NCBI GenBank assembly: GCA_016165875.1
Contig: JABBOT010000004.1
Span: 12,525,672 to 12,589,671, forward strand
DNA length: 64,000 nucleotides
Source of the DNA: Acanthopleura granulata
Lineage: Eukaryota; Mollusca; Polyplacophora; Chitonida; Chitonidae
Direction of reading: 5' to 3'
In this document: positions 46,251-58,361 of the stretch, one piece after another
How the letters are laid out: every line of letters starts with the position of its first letter
Numbering within the stretch: position 1 is the first letter of the stretch
Notes under the pieces: generated by a model
Databases searched by the model: none
The model's input: only the letters and a program-made list of their open reading frames with translations
What the model was told of the DNA's origin: nothing
Program-made: the position numbers and the translations under genes

Positions 46251-49200
46251 GACAAAATATCAGGGTAGGGGTTTGTAAGTTGTGCTAATGTTGCGTAGGC
46301 ATTTCAGACTGGGTTATCTTCATCTCCCGTGTGTTTTGACTGCTCACCGTTAACGCATGGAAGTTGTCTGGAGCACAAAATATCAGAGTAGTGGTTTATA
46401 AGTTGAGCTATTGTTGCGTAGACATTCCACACTGGGTTACCTTCATCTCCCTTGTGTTTTGAGTGCACCATCTTATCTCATGGAAGTCGACTGCATAAAA
46501 CAAAATGTCATAGTAATGTTATGTATGTTGTGCTATTGTTGCGTATTAATTTCAAACAGGGTTATCTGCCATCTGAATGCGTTTTCATCACTGAAGGTTA
46601 TCTCAAAGAAGTGGTCTGCACTAAAGAGAATGTGAAGGTAATGATTTACTTGTTGTGCTAATGTTGCGTAGGCATTTCACATTGGGTTTTGTTGAGCTAC
46701 CGTGTGTTTTGTCTGCACAAGGTTATCTCATGGAAGTCGTCTGGAGAAAAATATATCATAGTAGTGGTTTGTAAGTTGTGCTAATGTTGCGTAGGCATTT
46801 CACATTGGGTTATCTTCATCTCCGCAGTGTTTTGACTGCAGCACCTCATCTCATGGAAGTCGCCTGCATAAAACAAAATGTCAGAGAACTGATATGTAGG
46901 TTGTGCTATTGTTGTGTAGAAATTTCAGACAGGGTTATCTGCCATCTGAATGTGTTTTCGTCAACAAATTTTATCTCAAAGTAGTCGTCTTCATTGAAGA
47001 GAATGTGAGGGTAATGATTTGCATGGTGTGCTAATGTTGCGTAGGCATTTCACACTGGGTTTTCTTGAGCTCCCGTGTGTTTTGTCTGCACAACGTTATC
47101 TCATGGAAGTCGTCTGGAGAAGAAAATATCAGCGTAGTATTTTGTAAGTTGTGCTAATGTTGCGTAGGCATTTCACATTGGGTTTTCTTGAGCTCCCTTG
47201 TGTTTTGACTGCACAACGTTATGGCATGTTAGTCGCCTGCATAAAACAAAATGTCAGGGTAATGATTTGCATGTTGTGCTAATGTTGCGTAGGCATTTCA
47301 CACTGGAGCTCCCGTGTGTTTTGTCTGCACAACGTTATCTCATGGAAGTTGTCTGGATTGAAAAATATCAGAGTACTGGTTTGTAAGTTGTGCTAATGTT
47401 GCGTAGGCATTTCACACTGGGTTTTCTTGAGATCCCTTGTGTTTTGACTGCACAACGTTATGGCATGTTAGTCGCCTGCATAAAACAAAATGTCAGCGTA
47501 ATGATTTGCACGTTGTGCTAATGTTGCGTAGGCATTTCACACTGGGTTTTCTTGAGCTCCCGTGTATTTTGACTGCACAACGTTATCTAAAGTACGTCGT
47601 CTGGAGGACAAAATATCAGAGTAGTCGTTTCTAAGTTGAGCTAATGTTGCGTAGACATTCCACACTGGGTTATCTTCATCTCCTTTGTGTTTTGAGTGCA
47701 CCAGCCTATCTCATGGAAGTCGACTGCATAAAACAAAATGTCATAGTAATGTTATGTAGGTTGTGCTATTGTTGCGTAGGAATTTCATACAGGGTTTTCT
47801 TCCATCTGCAGTGTGTTTTCGTCAACAAACTTTATCTCAAAGTAGTCGCCTTCATTGAAGAGAATGTGAGGGTAATGATTTGCAAATTCTGCTAATATTG
47901 CGTAGGCATTTCAACCTGGGTTTTCTTGAGCTCCCGTGTGTTTTGTCTGCACAACGTTATCTGTTGGAAGTCGTGTGGAGGAAACAATATCAGAGTACTG
48001 GTTTGTAAGTTGTGCTAATGTTGCGTAGGCATTTCACATTGGGTTTTCTTGAGCTCCCGTGTGTTTTGACTGCACAACGTTATGGCATGTTAGTCGCCTG
48101 CATAAAACAAAATGTCAGGGTAATGATTTGCACGTTGTGCTAATGTTGCGTAGGCATTTCACACTGGGTTTTCTTGAGCTCCCGTGTGTTTTGTCTGCAC
48201 AACGTTATCTGTTGGAAGTCGTGTGGAGGAAACAATATCAGAGTACTGGTTTGTAAGTTGTGCTAATGTTGCGTAGGCATTTCACATTGGGTTTTCTTGA
48301 GCTCCCGTGTGTTTTGACTGCACAACGTTATGGCATGTTAGTCGCCTGCATAAAACAAAATGTCAGGGTAATGATTTGCACGTTGTGCTAATGTTGCGTA
48401 GGCATTTCACACTGGGTTTTCTTGAGCTCCCGTGTGTTTTGTCTGCACAACGTTATCTCATCGAAGTCGTGTGGAGGAAACAATATCAGAGTACTGGTTT
48501 GTAAATTGTGCTAATGTTGCGTAGGCATTTTACATTGGGTTTTCTTGAGCTCCCTTGTGTTTTGACTGCACAACGTTATGGCATGTTAGTCGCCTGCATA
48601 AAACAAAATGTCAGGGTAATGATTTGCATGTTGTGCTAATGTTGCGTAGGCATTTCACACTGGGTTTTCTTGAGCTCCCGTGTGTTTTGTCTGCACAACG
48701 TTATCTGTTGGAAGTCGTGTGGAGGAAACAATATCACAGTACTGGTTTGTAAGTTGTGCTAATGTTGCGTAGGCATTTCACACTGGGTTTTCTTGAGCTC
48801 CCGTGTGTTTTGTCAGCACAACGTTATCTCATGGAAGTCGTGTGGAGGACACAATATCAGAGTACTGGTTTGTAAGTTGTGCTAATGTTGCGTAGGCATT
48901 TCACACTGGGCTTTCCTGAGCTCCCGTGTGTTCTCCCTACACAACGTCATCGCATATAAATCGTCTAGGATAAAGAAAACATCAGAGTAATGGTTTGTAA
49001 TTTGTGCTAATATTGCGGTTATCTTCATCGGCCATGTGTTTTGCCTACACAACCTAATCCCATCTAAGTCGTATGGAGGAAAGAAAATATGAAAGTACTG
49101 GTTTGTAAAGAAAGCTAATATTACGCAGGCATTTGACTCTGTGTTTTCTTCATGTCTAGTGTGTTTTTCCTACAAAATGTTATCTCCTGCAAATCGGTTA

Positions 49201-52200
49201 TAGGAAACGAAATGTCAGAGTAACGATTTGAAAATTGTGCCAATATTGCCTACTCATTTCACCCTGGGTTATCTGCAGCTCCCGTGTCTTCTTCCTACAG
49301 AAAATTATCTCAAAGAAGTCTTCTGAAGGGACGAAAATATGACAGTGGCGGTTGGTAAGTTGTGCTATTGTTACATAGGTATTTCACCAATGGGTTCTCT
49401 ACACAACATTATCTCATGGAAATCGCCTGCATTAAACAAAATGTGAGAGTAATGATATGTAGGTTGTGCTATTGTTGCGTATGAATTTCGAACAGCGTTA
49501 TTTTATATCTGCAGGGCGTTTTCCTCACTGAATGTTATCTCAAAGAAGTCATCTGCACTAAACAAAATCTCAGGGTAATGATTTGCATGTTGTGCTTTAT
49601 CTGCATTTCATGCTGATTTCTCTTCAGCTGACGTGTGTTTTCCTGGCACAACGTTATCTAAAGTAAGTCGTCTGGAGGACAAAATATCAGAGTAGTCGTT
49701 TCTAAGTTGAGCTAATGTTGCGTAGACATTCCACACTGTGTTACCTTCATCTCCTATGTGTTTTGAGTGCATAACCTTATCTCATGGAAGTCGACTGCAT
49801 AAAACAAAATGTGACAGTAATGTTATGTAGGTTGTGCTATTGTTGCGTAGGAATTTCAGACAGGGTTATCTTCCATCTGCAGTGTGTTTTGCACCATAAA
49901 GGTTATCTCAAAGTAGTCGTCTTCATTGAAGAGAATGTGAGGGTAATGATTTGCAAATTCTGCTAATGTTGCGTAGGCATTTCACACTGGGTTTTCTTGA
50001 GGTCCCGTGTGTTTTGTCTGCACAACGTTATCCCATGGAAGTGGTCTGGAGGACAAAATATCAGGGTAGTGGTTTGTAAGTTGTGCTAATGTTGCGTAGG
50101 CATTTCACACTGGGTTTTCTTGAGCTCCCGTGTCTTTTGACTACACAACGTTATCTCATGGAAGTCGTCTGGAGGACAAAATATCAGGGTAGTCGTTTCT
50201 AAGTTGTGCTAATGTTGCGTAGGCATTTCACACCGGGTTATCTTCATCTCCCGTGTGTCTTGACTGCACAACGTTATGGCACGCCAGTGGCCTGCATGAA
50301 AGAAAATGTCAGAGTAATGATTTGCAAGTTGTGCTATTGTTGCGTAGGCATTTCACACTGGGTTATCTTCATGTAACCAGTGTTTTGACTGCACAACCTC
50401 ATCTCAGGGAAGTCTCCTGCATAAAACAAAATCTCAGAGTAATTGTATGTAGGTTATGGTATTGTTGCATTATAGATACTCTTATCTTGCAAGTGCAGTG
50501 TGTTTGCCCCATTGAAGGTTGTCTCAAAGAGGTCGTCTGCACTAAACAAAGTGTCAGGGTAATGATTTTCCTGGTGTGCTAATGATGCGTAAAAATTTCC
50601 AACTGGGTTATCTTCATCTCCCGTGTGCTTTATCTACACAACCTCATGGAAGTGGCCTACTTAAAAGAAACTGTCAGAGTAAGGATATGTAGGTTGTACT
50701 ATTGTTGCTTAGGAATTTCAGATAGGGTTATCTTCCATCTGCAGTGTGTTTTCCCGAATAAAGGTTATCTCAAAGTAGTCGTCTTCAGGGAAGAGAATGT
50801 GAGTGTAATGATGTGCAAATTCTGCTAATGTTGCGGAGGCATTTCACACTGGGTTTTCTTGAGGTCCCGTGTGTTTTGTCTGCACAACGTTACCTCATGG
50901 AAGTCGTCTGGAGGAAAAAATATCAGAGTACTGGTTTGTAAGTTGAGCTAATGTTGCGTAGGCATTTCACACTGGGTTTTCTTGAGCTCCCGTGTGTTTT
51001 GACTGCACAACGTTATCTAAAGTAAGTCGTCTGTAGGACAAAATATCAGAGTAGTCGTTTATAAGTTGAGCTAATGTTGCGTAGACATTCCAAACTGTTT
51101 TGTCTTCATCTTCTTTGTGTTTTGAGTGCACCAGCCTATCTCATGGAAGTCGATTGCATAAAACAAAATGTCATAGTAAAGTTATGTAGGTTGTGCTAAT
51201 GTTGCGTAGGCATTTCACACTGGGTTTTCTTGAGCTCCCGTGTGTTTTGTCTGCACAACGTTATCTCATGGAAGTTGTCTGGAGCACAAAGTATCAGAGT
51301 ACTGGTTTATAAGTTGAGCTATTGTTGCGTAGACATTCCACACTGGGTTACCTTCATCTCCTTTGTGTTTTGAGTGCACCATCTTATCTCATGGAAGTCG
51401 ACTGCATAAAACAAAATGTCATAGTAATGTTATGTATGTTGTGCTATTGTTGCGTATTAATTTCAGACAGGGTTATCTGCCATCTGAATGTGTTTTCATC
51501 ACTGAAGGTTATCTCAAAGAAGTGATCTGCACTAAAGAGAATGTGAGGGTAATGATTTACTTGTTGTGCTAATGTCACATTGGGTTTTGTTGAGCTACCG
51601 TGTGTTTTGTCTGCACAACGTTATCTCATGGAAGTCGTCTGGAGAAAAATATATCATAGTAGTGGTTTGTAAGTTGAGCTAATGTTGCGTAGGCATTTCA
51701 CATTGGGTTATCTTCATCTCCGCAGTGTTTTGACTGCAGCACCTCATCTCATGGAAGTCGCCTCCATAAAACAAAATGTCAGAGTACTGATATGTAGGTT
51801 GTGCTATTGTTGCGTAGAAATTTCAGACAGGGTTATCTTCCATCTGCAGAGTGTTTTCGTCAACAAACTTTATCTCAAAGTAGTCGTCTTCATTGAAGAG
51901 AATGTGGGGGTAATGATTTGCATGGTGTGCTAATGTTGCGTAGGCATTTCACACTGGGTTTTCTTGAGCTCCCGTGTGTTTTGTCTGCACAACGTTATCT
52001 CATGGAAGTCGTCTGGAGAAAAAATATCATAGTAGTTTTGTAAGTTGTGCTAATGTTGCGTAGGCATTTCACATTGGGTTTTCTTGAGCTCCCTTGTGTT
52101 TTGACTGCACAACGTTATGGCATGTTAGTCGCCTGCATAAAACAAAATGTCAGGGTAATGATTTGCATGTTGTGCTAATGTTGCGTAGGCATTTCACACT

Positions 52201-55200
52201 GGGTTTTCTTGAGCTCCCGTGTGTTTTGTCTGCACAACGTTATCTCATGGAAGTCGTCTTGAAGACAAAATATCAAAGTACTGGTTTGTAAGTTGTGCTA
52301 ATGTTGCGTAGGCATTTCACACTGGGTTATCTTCATCCCCCGTGTGTTTTGACTACACAACGTTATGGCACGGGAGTCGCCTGCATGAAACAAAATTTCA
52401 GGGTAATGATTTGCACGTTGTGCTAATGTTGCGTAGGCATTTCACACTGGAGCTCCCGTGTGTTTTGTCTGCACAACGTTATCTCATGGAAGTTGTCTGG
52501 ATTAAAAAATATCAGAGTACTGGTTTGTAAGTTGAGCTAATGTTGCGTAATCATTTCACACTGGGTTTTCTTGAGCTCCCGTGTGTTTTGACTGCACAAC
52601 GTTGTCTCATGGAAGTCGTCCGGAGGAAAAAATATCAGAGTACTGGTTTGTAAGTTGTTCTAATGTTGCGTAGGCATTTCACACTGGGTTTTCTTGAGCT
52701 CCCGTGTGTTTTGACTGCACAACATATCTCATTTCAGTCGCCTGGAGGAGAAAATATCAGAGTACGGGTTTGTAAGTTGTGCTAATGTTGCGTAGGCATT
52801 TCACACCGTGTTATCTTCATCTCCCGTGGGTTTTGACTGCACAACGTTATCGCATGGGAGTCGTCTGGAGGAAGAAATATCAGAGTACTGGTTTGAAACA
52901 AAATGTCAGGGTAATGATTTGCATCTTGTGCTAATGTTGCGTAGGCATTTCACACTGGGTTTTCTTGAGCTGCCGTGTGCTTTGTCTGCACAACGTTATC
53001 TCATGGAAGTTGTCTGGAGGAAGAAATATCAGAGTACTGGTCTGTAAATTGTGCTAATATTGCGTAGGCATTGCACACTGGGTTTTCTTGAGCTCCCGTG
53101 TGTTTTCCCTACACAACGTTATCTTGTGGAAATCGTCTAGGATAAAGAAAATGTCAGAGTAATGATTTATATGTTGTGCTAATACTGCGGTTATCTTCAT
53201 CTTCCATGTGTTTGCCTACACAACCTAATCAAATCTAAGTCGTATGGAGTAAAGAAAATGTGAAAGTACTGGTTTGTAAAGAAATCTAATGTTGCGCAGG
53301 CATTTCACATTGGGTTATCTTTATCTCCCGTGTGCTTTCTCTACACAACGTTATTTCATGGAAATCGTCAAGAATAAAGAAAATGTCAGAGTACTGGTTT
53401 GTAAGTTGTGCTAATGTTGCGGTTATCTTCATCGGCTATGTGTTTTGTCTACACAACATTATCGCATGGCAGTCGTATGGAGGAAAGAAAATGTGAAAGG
53501 TACTGGTTTGTAAAGAAAGCTAACATCTCGCATTCATTTGACTCTGTGTTTTCTTCATCTCTTGTGTGTTTTCCCTACAGAAAGTTATCTCATGCAAGTC
53601 GCTTGGAGAAAACAAAATTTCAGAGTAATGATTTGAAAGTTGTGCCAAAAATTGCGTAGGCATTTCTCGCTGGGTTATCTGCAGCTCCCATGTGTTCTTC
53701 CTACCTGACGTGATCTCAAAGAAGTCGTCTGGAGGAAAGAAAATATCAGATTGGCGGTTGGTAAGTTGTGCTAAAGTTGCGTAGGTACTTCACACTGTGG
53801 TATCTTCAACTCATGTGTGTTTTGCCTACACAACGTTGTCTCAAAGAAACCTTCTGGAACAAAGAAAATGTCAGACTAATCTGTTGTAATTGATGCAAAT
53901 GTTGGTCAGACATTTCACACCTTCCTGTCTTCATCTGCAGTGTGTTTTCCCTACACAGTGGTATCTCACAGAAGCCGTCTAGTGGAAACAAAATGCCAGA
54001 GTCATACCTCGTTAGCTTTGCTAATGTTGCGTAGTCATTTCACACTGGGTTTTCTTCAGCTTCCGTGTGTTTTGACTGCACAGCGTTATCTAATTGAAGT
54101 CGTCTGTAGGAAAAAGTTGAAAAGTTGTGTTTTGTAAGTTGTGCTATTGGTGCGTAGGCATTTCACACTGGGTTATTTTTATCTCCGGTGTGGTTTCCCT
54201 GTACATCGGAATCTCACCAAAGTCGTCTAGATGAAAGAAAATGTCAGAGCAATGGTTTGTAATTGATGCAAATGTTGGTTAGACATTTCAAACAGACCCG
54301 TTTTCATCTGCGGTGTATTTCCTTTGAACAATGGTATCTCACAGATCTCGTGTAAAGGAAAGAAAATGTCAGAGTCATGATTTGTCAGATTTTAGAATGT
54401 TGCATATTGATTTCACACTGATTTTTCTTCAGCTCCCGTGTGTTTTCCTTGCACAACGTTATGTAAAGGAAGTCGTCTGCAGGACAAAATATCAGAGTAG
54501 TCGTTTCTAAGTTGTGCTAATGTTGCGTAGGCATTCCACACTGGGTTTTCTTCTTCTCCCGTGTGTTTTGACTGCACCACCTTATCTCATGGAAGTCGAC
54601 TGCATAAAACAAAATGTGAGAGTAATGATATGTAGGTTGTGCTATTGTTGCGTAGGAATTTCAGACAGGGTTATCTGCCATCTGAATGTGTTTTCATCAC
54701 TGAAGGTTATCTCAAGGAAGTGGTCTGCTCTAAAGAGAATGTGAGGGTAATGATTTGCTTGTTGTGCTAATGTCGCGTAGGCATATAACACTGGGTTTTC
54801 TTGAGCTCCCGTGTGTTTTCCCTACACAACGTCGTGGCATGGAAATCGTCTGGGATAAAGAAAACATCAGAGTACTGGTTTGTAAGTTGTGCTAATATTG
54901 CTGTTATCTTCATCGGCCATGTGTTTTGCCTACACAACCTAATCCCATCTAAGTCGTATGGAGGAAAGAAAATGTGAAAGTACTGGTTTGTAAAGAAAGC
55001 TAATGTGCGCAGACATTTGACACTCTGTCTTCTTCATGTCTAGTGTGTTTTGCCTACAGAAAGTTATCCCATGCAATCGCTTATAGGAAACAAAATGTCA
55101 GAGTAATGATTTGAAAGTTGTGCCAATATTGCGTAGGCATTTCACGCTGGGTTATCTGCAGCTCCTGTGTGTTTTTCCTACACAGCGTTATTTTAGAAAA

Positions 55201-57524
55201 GCTCGTCTGGAGGAAAGAAAATATCAGATTGGGGGTTGGTAAGTTGTGTTATTGTTGCGTTGGCATTACGCACTGGGTTACATTAGTATCCCGTGTGCTT
55301 TCTCTGAACATCAGAATCTCACCAAAGTCGTCTAGGTGAAAGAAAATGTCAGACTAATACATTGTGATTGATGCAACTGTTAATTAGACATTTCACACCG
55401 GCCCGTTTTCATCTGCGGTGTGTTTTCTTTGCACAATGGTATCTCACAGAATCCGTGTAAAGGAAAGAAAGTGCCAGAGTCATGATCTGTCAGTTTTGAG
55501 AATGTTGCATATTGATTCCACACTGATTTTTCTTCACCTCCCATGTGTTTTCCTTGCACAACGTTATGTAAAGGAAGTCGTCTGCAGGACAAAATATCAG
55601 AGTAGTCGTTTCTAAGTTGAGCTAATGTTCCGTAGACATTTCACACTGGGTTATCTTCTTCTTCCGTGTGTTTTGACTGCACCACCTTATCTCATGGAAG
55701 TCGACTGCATAAAACAAAATGTGAGAGTAATGATATGTAGGTTGTGCTATTGTTGCGTAGGAATTTCAGACAGGGTTATCTTCAACTCCCGTTTGATTTC
55801 CTTGCAGAACGTTACCTCATGGAAGTCGTCCGGAGGAAAAAATATCAGGGTACTGGTTTGTAAGTTGTGCTAATATTGCGTAGGCATTTCCCACTGGGTT
55901 ATCTTCAACTCCCGTGTGATTTGACTGCACAACGTTATCGCATGGGAGTCGCCTGCATAAAAGAAAATGTCAGGGTAATGATTTGCATATTGTGATAATG
56001 TTGCGTATGCATTTCACACTGGGTTTTCTTGAGGTCCCGTGTGTTTTGTCTGCACAACGTTATCTTATCTAAGTCGTATGGAGGAAGAAATATCAGAGTA
56101 CGGGTCTGTAAGTTGTGCTAATATTGCGTAGGCATTTCACACTGGGTTTTCTTGAGCTCCCGTGTGCTTTCTCTACACAACGTTATCTCGTGGAAATCGT
56201 TCAGAATAAAGAAATTGTCAGAGTAATGTTTTCTAAGGTGTGCTAATGTTGCGGTTATCTTCATCGGCCATGTGTTTTGCCTACACAACATTATCGCATG
56301 GAAGTCGTGTGAAGGAAAGAAAATGTGAAAGGTACTTTTTTGTAAAGAAAGCTAACATGGCGCATTCATTTGACTCTGTGTTTTCTTCATGTCTAGTGTG
56401 TTATCTCATGCAAGTCGCTTGGAGGAAACAAAATGTCAGAGTAATGATTTGAAAGTTGTGCCAATATTTGCGTAGGCATTTCACGCTGGGTTATATTCAT
56501 ATGCCGTGTGCTTTCCCTGAACATCGGAATCTTACCAAAATGGTCTAGATGAAAGAAAATGTCAGAGCAATGGTTCGTAATTGATGCAAATGTTGGTTAG
56601 ACATTTCACACCGACCCGTTATCATCTCCTTTGTGTTTTCTCTGCACAATGGTATGTCACAGAACCCGTGTAAAGGTAAGAAAATGAAAAGGTAAGAGTC
56701 ATGATTTGTAAAGTTTGCTGATGTTGCGTATTCATTTCACACTGATTTTTCTTCAGCCACCGTTTGTTTTTTCCTTGCACAACGTTATGTAAAGGAAGTC
56801 GTCTGCAGGACAAAATATCAGAGTAGTCGTTTCTAAGTTGAGCTAATGATGCGCAGACATTTCACACTGGGTTATCTTCATCTCCCGTGTGTTTTGACTG
56901 CACCACCTTATCTCATGGAAGTCGACTGCATAAAACAAAATGTGAGAGTAATGATATGTAGGTTGTGCTATTGTTGCGTAGGAATTTCAGACAGGGTTAT
57001 CTTCCATCTACAGTGTGTTTTCATCACTGAAGGTTATCTCAAAGAGGTGGTCTGGACTAAGGAGAATGTGAGGGTAATGATTTGCATGCTGTGCTAATGG
57101 CGCGTAGGCATTTCACACAGTATGATCTTCAACTCCCGTGTGTTTTGTCTGCACAACGTTATCTCATGGAAATCGTCTAGAATAAAGAAAATATCAGAGT
57201 ACTGGTTTGTAAGTTGTGTTAATGATGCGTAGGCATTTTACAGTGGGCTATATTCCATCGCCGATGTGTTTTGCCTGCACAACCCTCTCTAAAGGAAGTC
57301 GTCAGGAGGAAAAGATATCAGAGGACTGAATTGTAAGTTGTGCCAATGTTGCGTAGGCATTTCACACTGGGTTATCAAGATAACTCCAGTGTGCTTTGAC
57401 TGCACAGCTTTATCTGAAAGAAAGCATGTGGAGGAAACAAACTATCAGAGGAGTGGTTTGTATGTTATGCTATCGTTGCGTAGGCATTTCACACTGGGTT
57501 ACCTTTATCCCCCGTGTGTTTTCT

Positions 57525-57574
57525 AAGTCTCAGTGGCGTGAATATTTTAGAAGGCTTTTGGTCGATAATGTTGT
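57525..57574. other. Polarity-switch spacer at the right end of array 2
   Basis: Forward satellite ends in CCCCCGTGTGTTTTCT at about 57,523. About 50 bp (AAGTCTCAGTGGCGTGAATA and following) separate it from GTGTAGGAAAAACACACGG, the reverse complement of the same monomer block. The junction is an inverted repeat with a short loop. Confidence 0.75.
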
Positions 57575-58224
57575 GTAGGAAAAACACACGGTTGAGGAAG
57601 ATGACCCAGTGTGAAATACCTACGCAATATTAGCATGTAACTTACAAGTCTCCATTGCCTGTGGCCTGTTTACTCTGGATGATTTTAGGTAGGTCATGTT
57701 GTGTAGGAAAGAGACACGTCAGACACATGTAGACCGATGTGAAATGTGTTCGCAATGATAACACGTAACTTCCAAGTCCTGAGTCCCTGTGCTGCGCCTC
57801 TTTTAGCTGACGTTTGTTAGATGATGTTTTGTAGGAAAAACATATGGCAGAGGAAGATGAGCCAGTGTGAAATGTGTACGCAATATTAGCGAATAACTTA
57901 CAAATCTACATTGCCTTTGGTCAGTTTCCTTTAGATTTCCAGATAACTATTGTTAGACAATGTTGTTCAGGAAAAACACACAGGAGAGGAAGATGACTCA
58001 CTATGACATGCTTACGCAATTTTTGCCTTTACCTTCATAGTCTTCTTTCCCTTTTTTATGCCTCTGCTAGATGACTTTCGTTACATCATTTTATGTAGAA
58101 AAAAGGAGGGGGGAGTGAAATATAACCCAGTGTGAAAGGCCTATGCAATAGTAGCATAAAACTTGAGAGTTTTCAGTTTTTGTGGCCTTTAGATGACTTT
58201 TGTTAGATAATATTGTGCACGGGA
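57575..58224 (-). repeat. Inverted satellite monomers, copy B
   Basis: About five reverse-complement monomers (GTGTAGGAAAAACACACG, GATGACCCAGTGTGAAATAC, CTACGCAATATTAGC). From about 57,625 the sequence is a direct duplicate of 4,209-4,797, including CGGGA at 58,220-58,224, with scattered substitutions and small indels. Confidence 0.92.
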
Positions 58225-58361
58225 TGTCGTAATGTGTCATTGCATTGTACATGGAACATGAGAGACTACTCTAGTTATCTCGACAGTTTACGACACTGTA
58301 CCGCTTGTTGGTAATAAACACTTCTTGGTCACCCCATTGACGAGTCCATGCGGTCATGACA
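58225..58361 (+). mobile_element. Solo LTR of the same retrotransposon
   Basis: A 137 bp LTR beginning TGTC and ending GACA, flanked by CGGGA (58,220-58,224) and CGTGA (58,362-58,366). It sits at exactly the position where copy A carries the full 4.5 kb element. Its end matches the 3' LTR of copy A and its TG start matches the 5' LTR, as expected for recombination between the two LTRs that removed the interior. Confidence 0.95.

Larger units (their letters stand above)
14218..57524 (+). repeat. Satellite array 2, forward monomers with higher-order repeats
   Basis: About 43.3 kb of forward monomers, roughly 350 units at about 123.7 bp. Monomer types alternate: one with TTGAGCTCCCGTGTGTTTTG and CTGCACAACGTTAT; one with TTCATCTCC and GACTGCATAAAACAAAATGT; one with TTCCATCTGCAGTGTG and GAAGAGAATGTGAGGG. 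They combine into dimers (about 248 bp), trimers (about 372 bp) and multi-kilobase higher-order units listed separately. Units in the middle (about 15-52 kb) are very similar; those from about 53 to 57.5 kb and near 14.2-15 kb are more diverged. I saw no other insertion inside the array. Recurrent 60-110 codon open frames are by-products of near-identical monomers. Confidence 0.96.

Noticed and set aside
14218..57524. Dozens of similar 60-110 codon open frames (MCFDCTTLWHVSRLHKTK type) that could look like a Cys-rich multigene family
   Set aside because: They recur with the satellite monomer, overlap in several frames, exist only because many monomers are near 123 bp (a multiple of three), and stop or shift whenever monomer length changes. 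No start context, splice structure or domain supports coding.
14218..57524. CRISPR array
   Set aside because: The whole 123-124 bp unit repeats with graded similarity. There are no short conserved repeats separated by unique spacers and no cas genes, and the context is eukaryotic.
14218..57524. Hammerhead ribozyme within the satellite, as in some animal satellites
   Set aside because: Neither strand of the monomer shows the CTGATGA core with a matching GAAA and cleavage triplet at suitable spacing. CTCTGATATT on the reverse strand is not the core.
14218..57524. CENP-B box marking a centromeric satellite
   Set aside because: I do not see a TTCG....A..CGGG match in the monomer. A centromeric role cannot be argued from sequence here.
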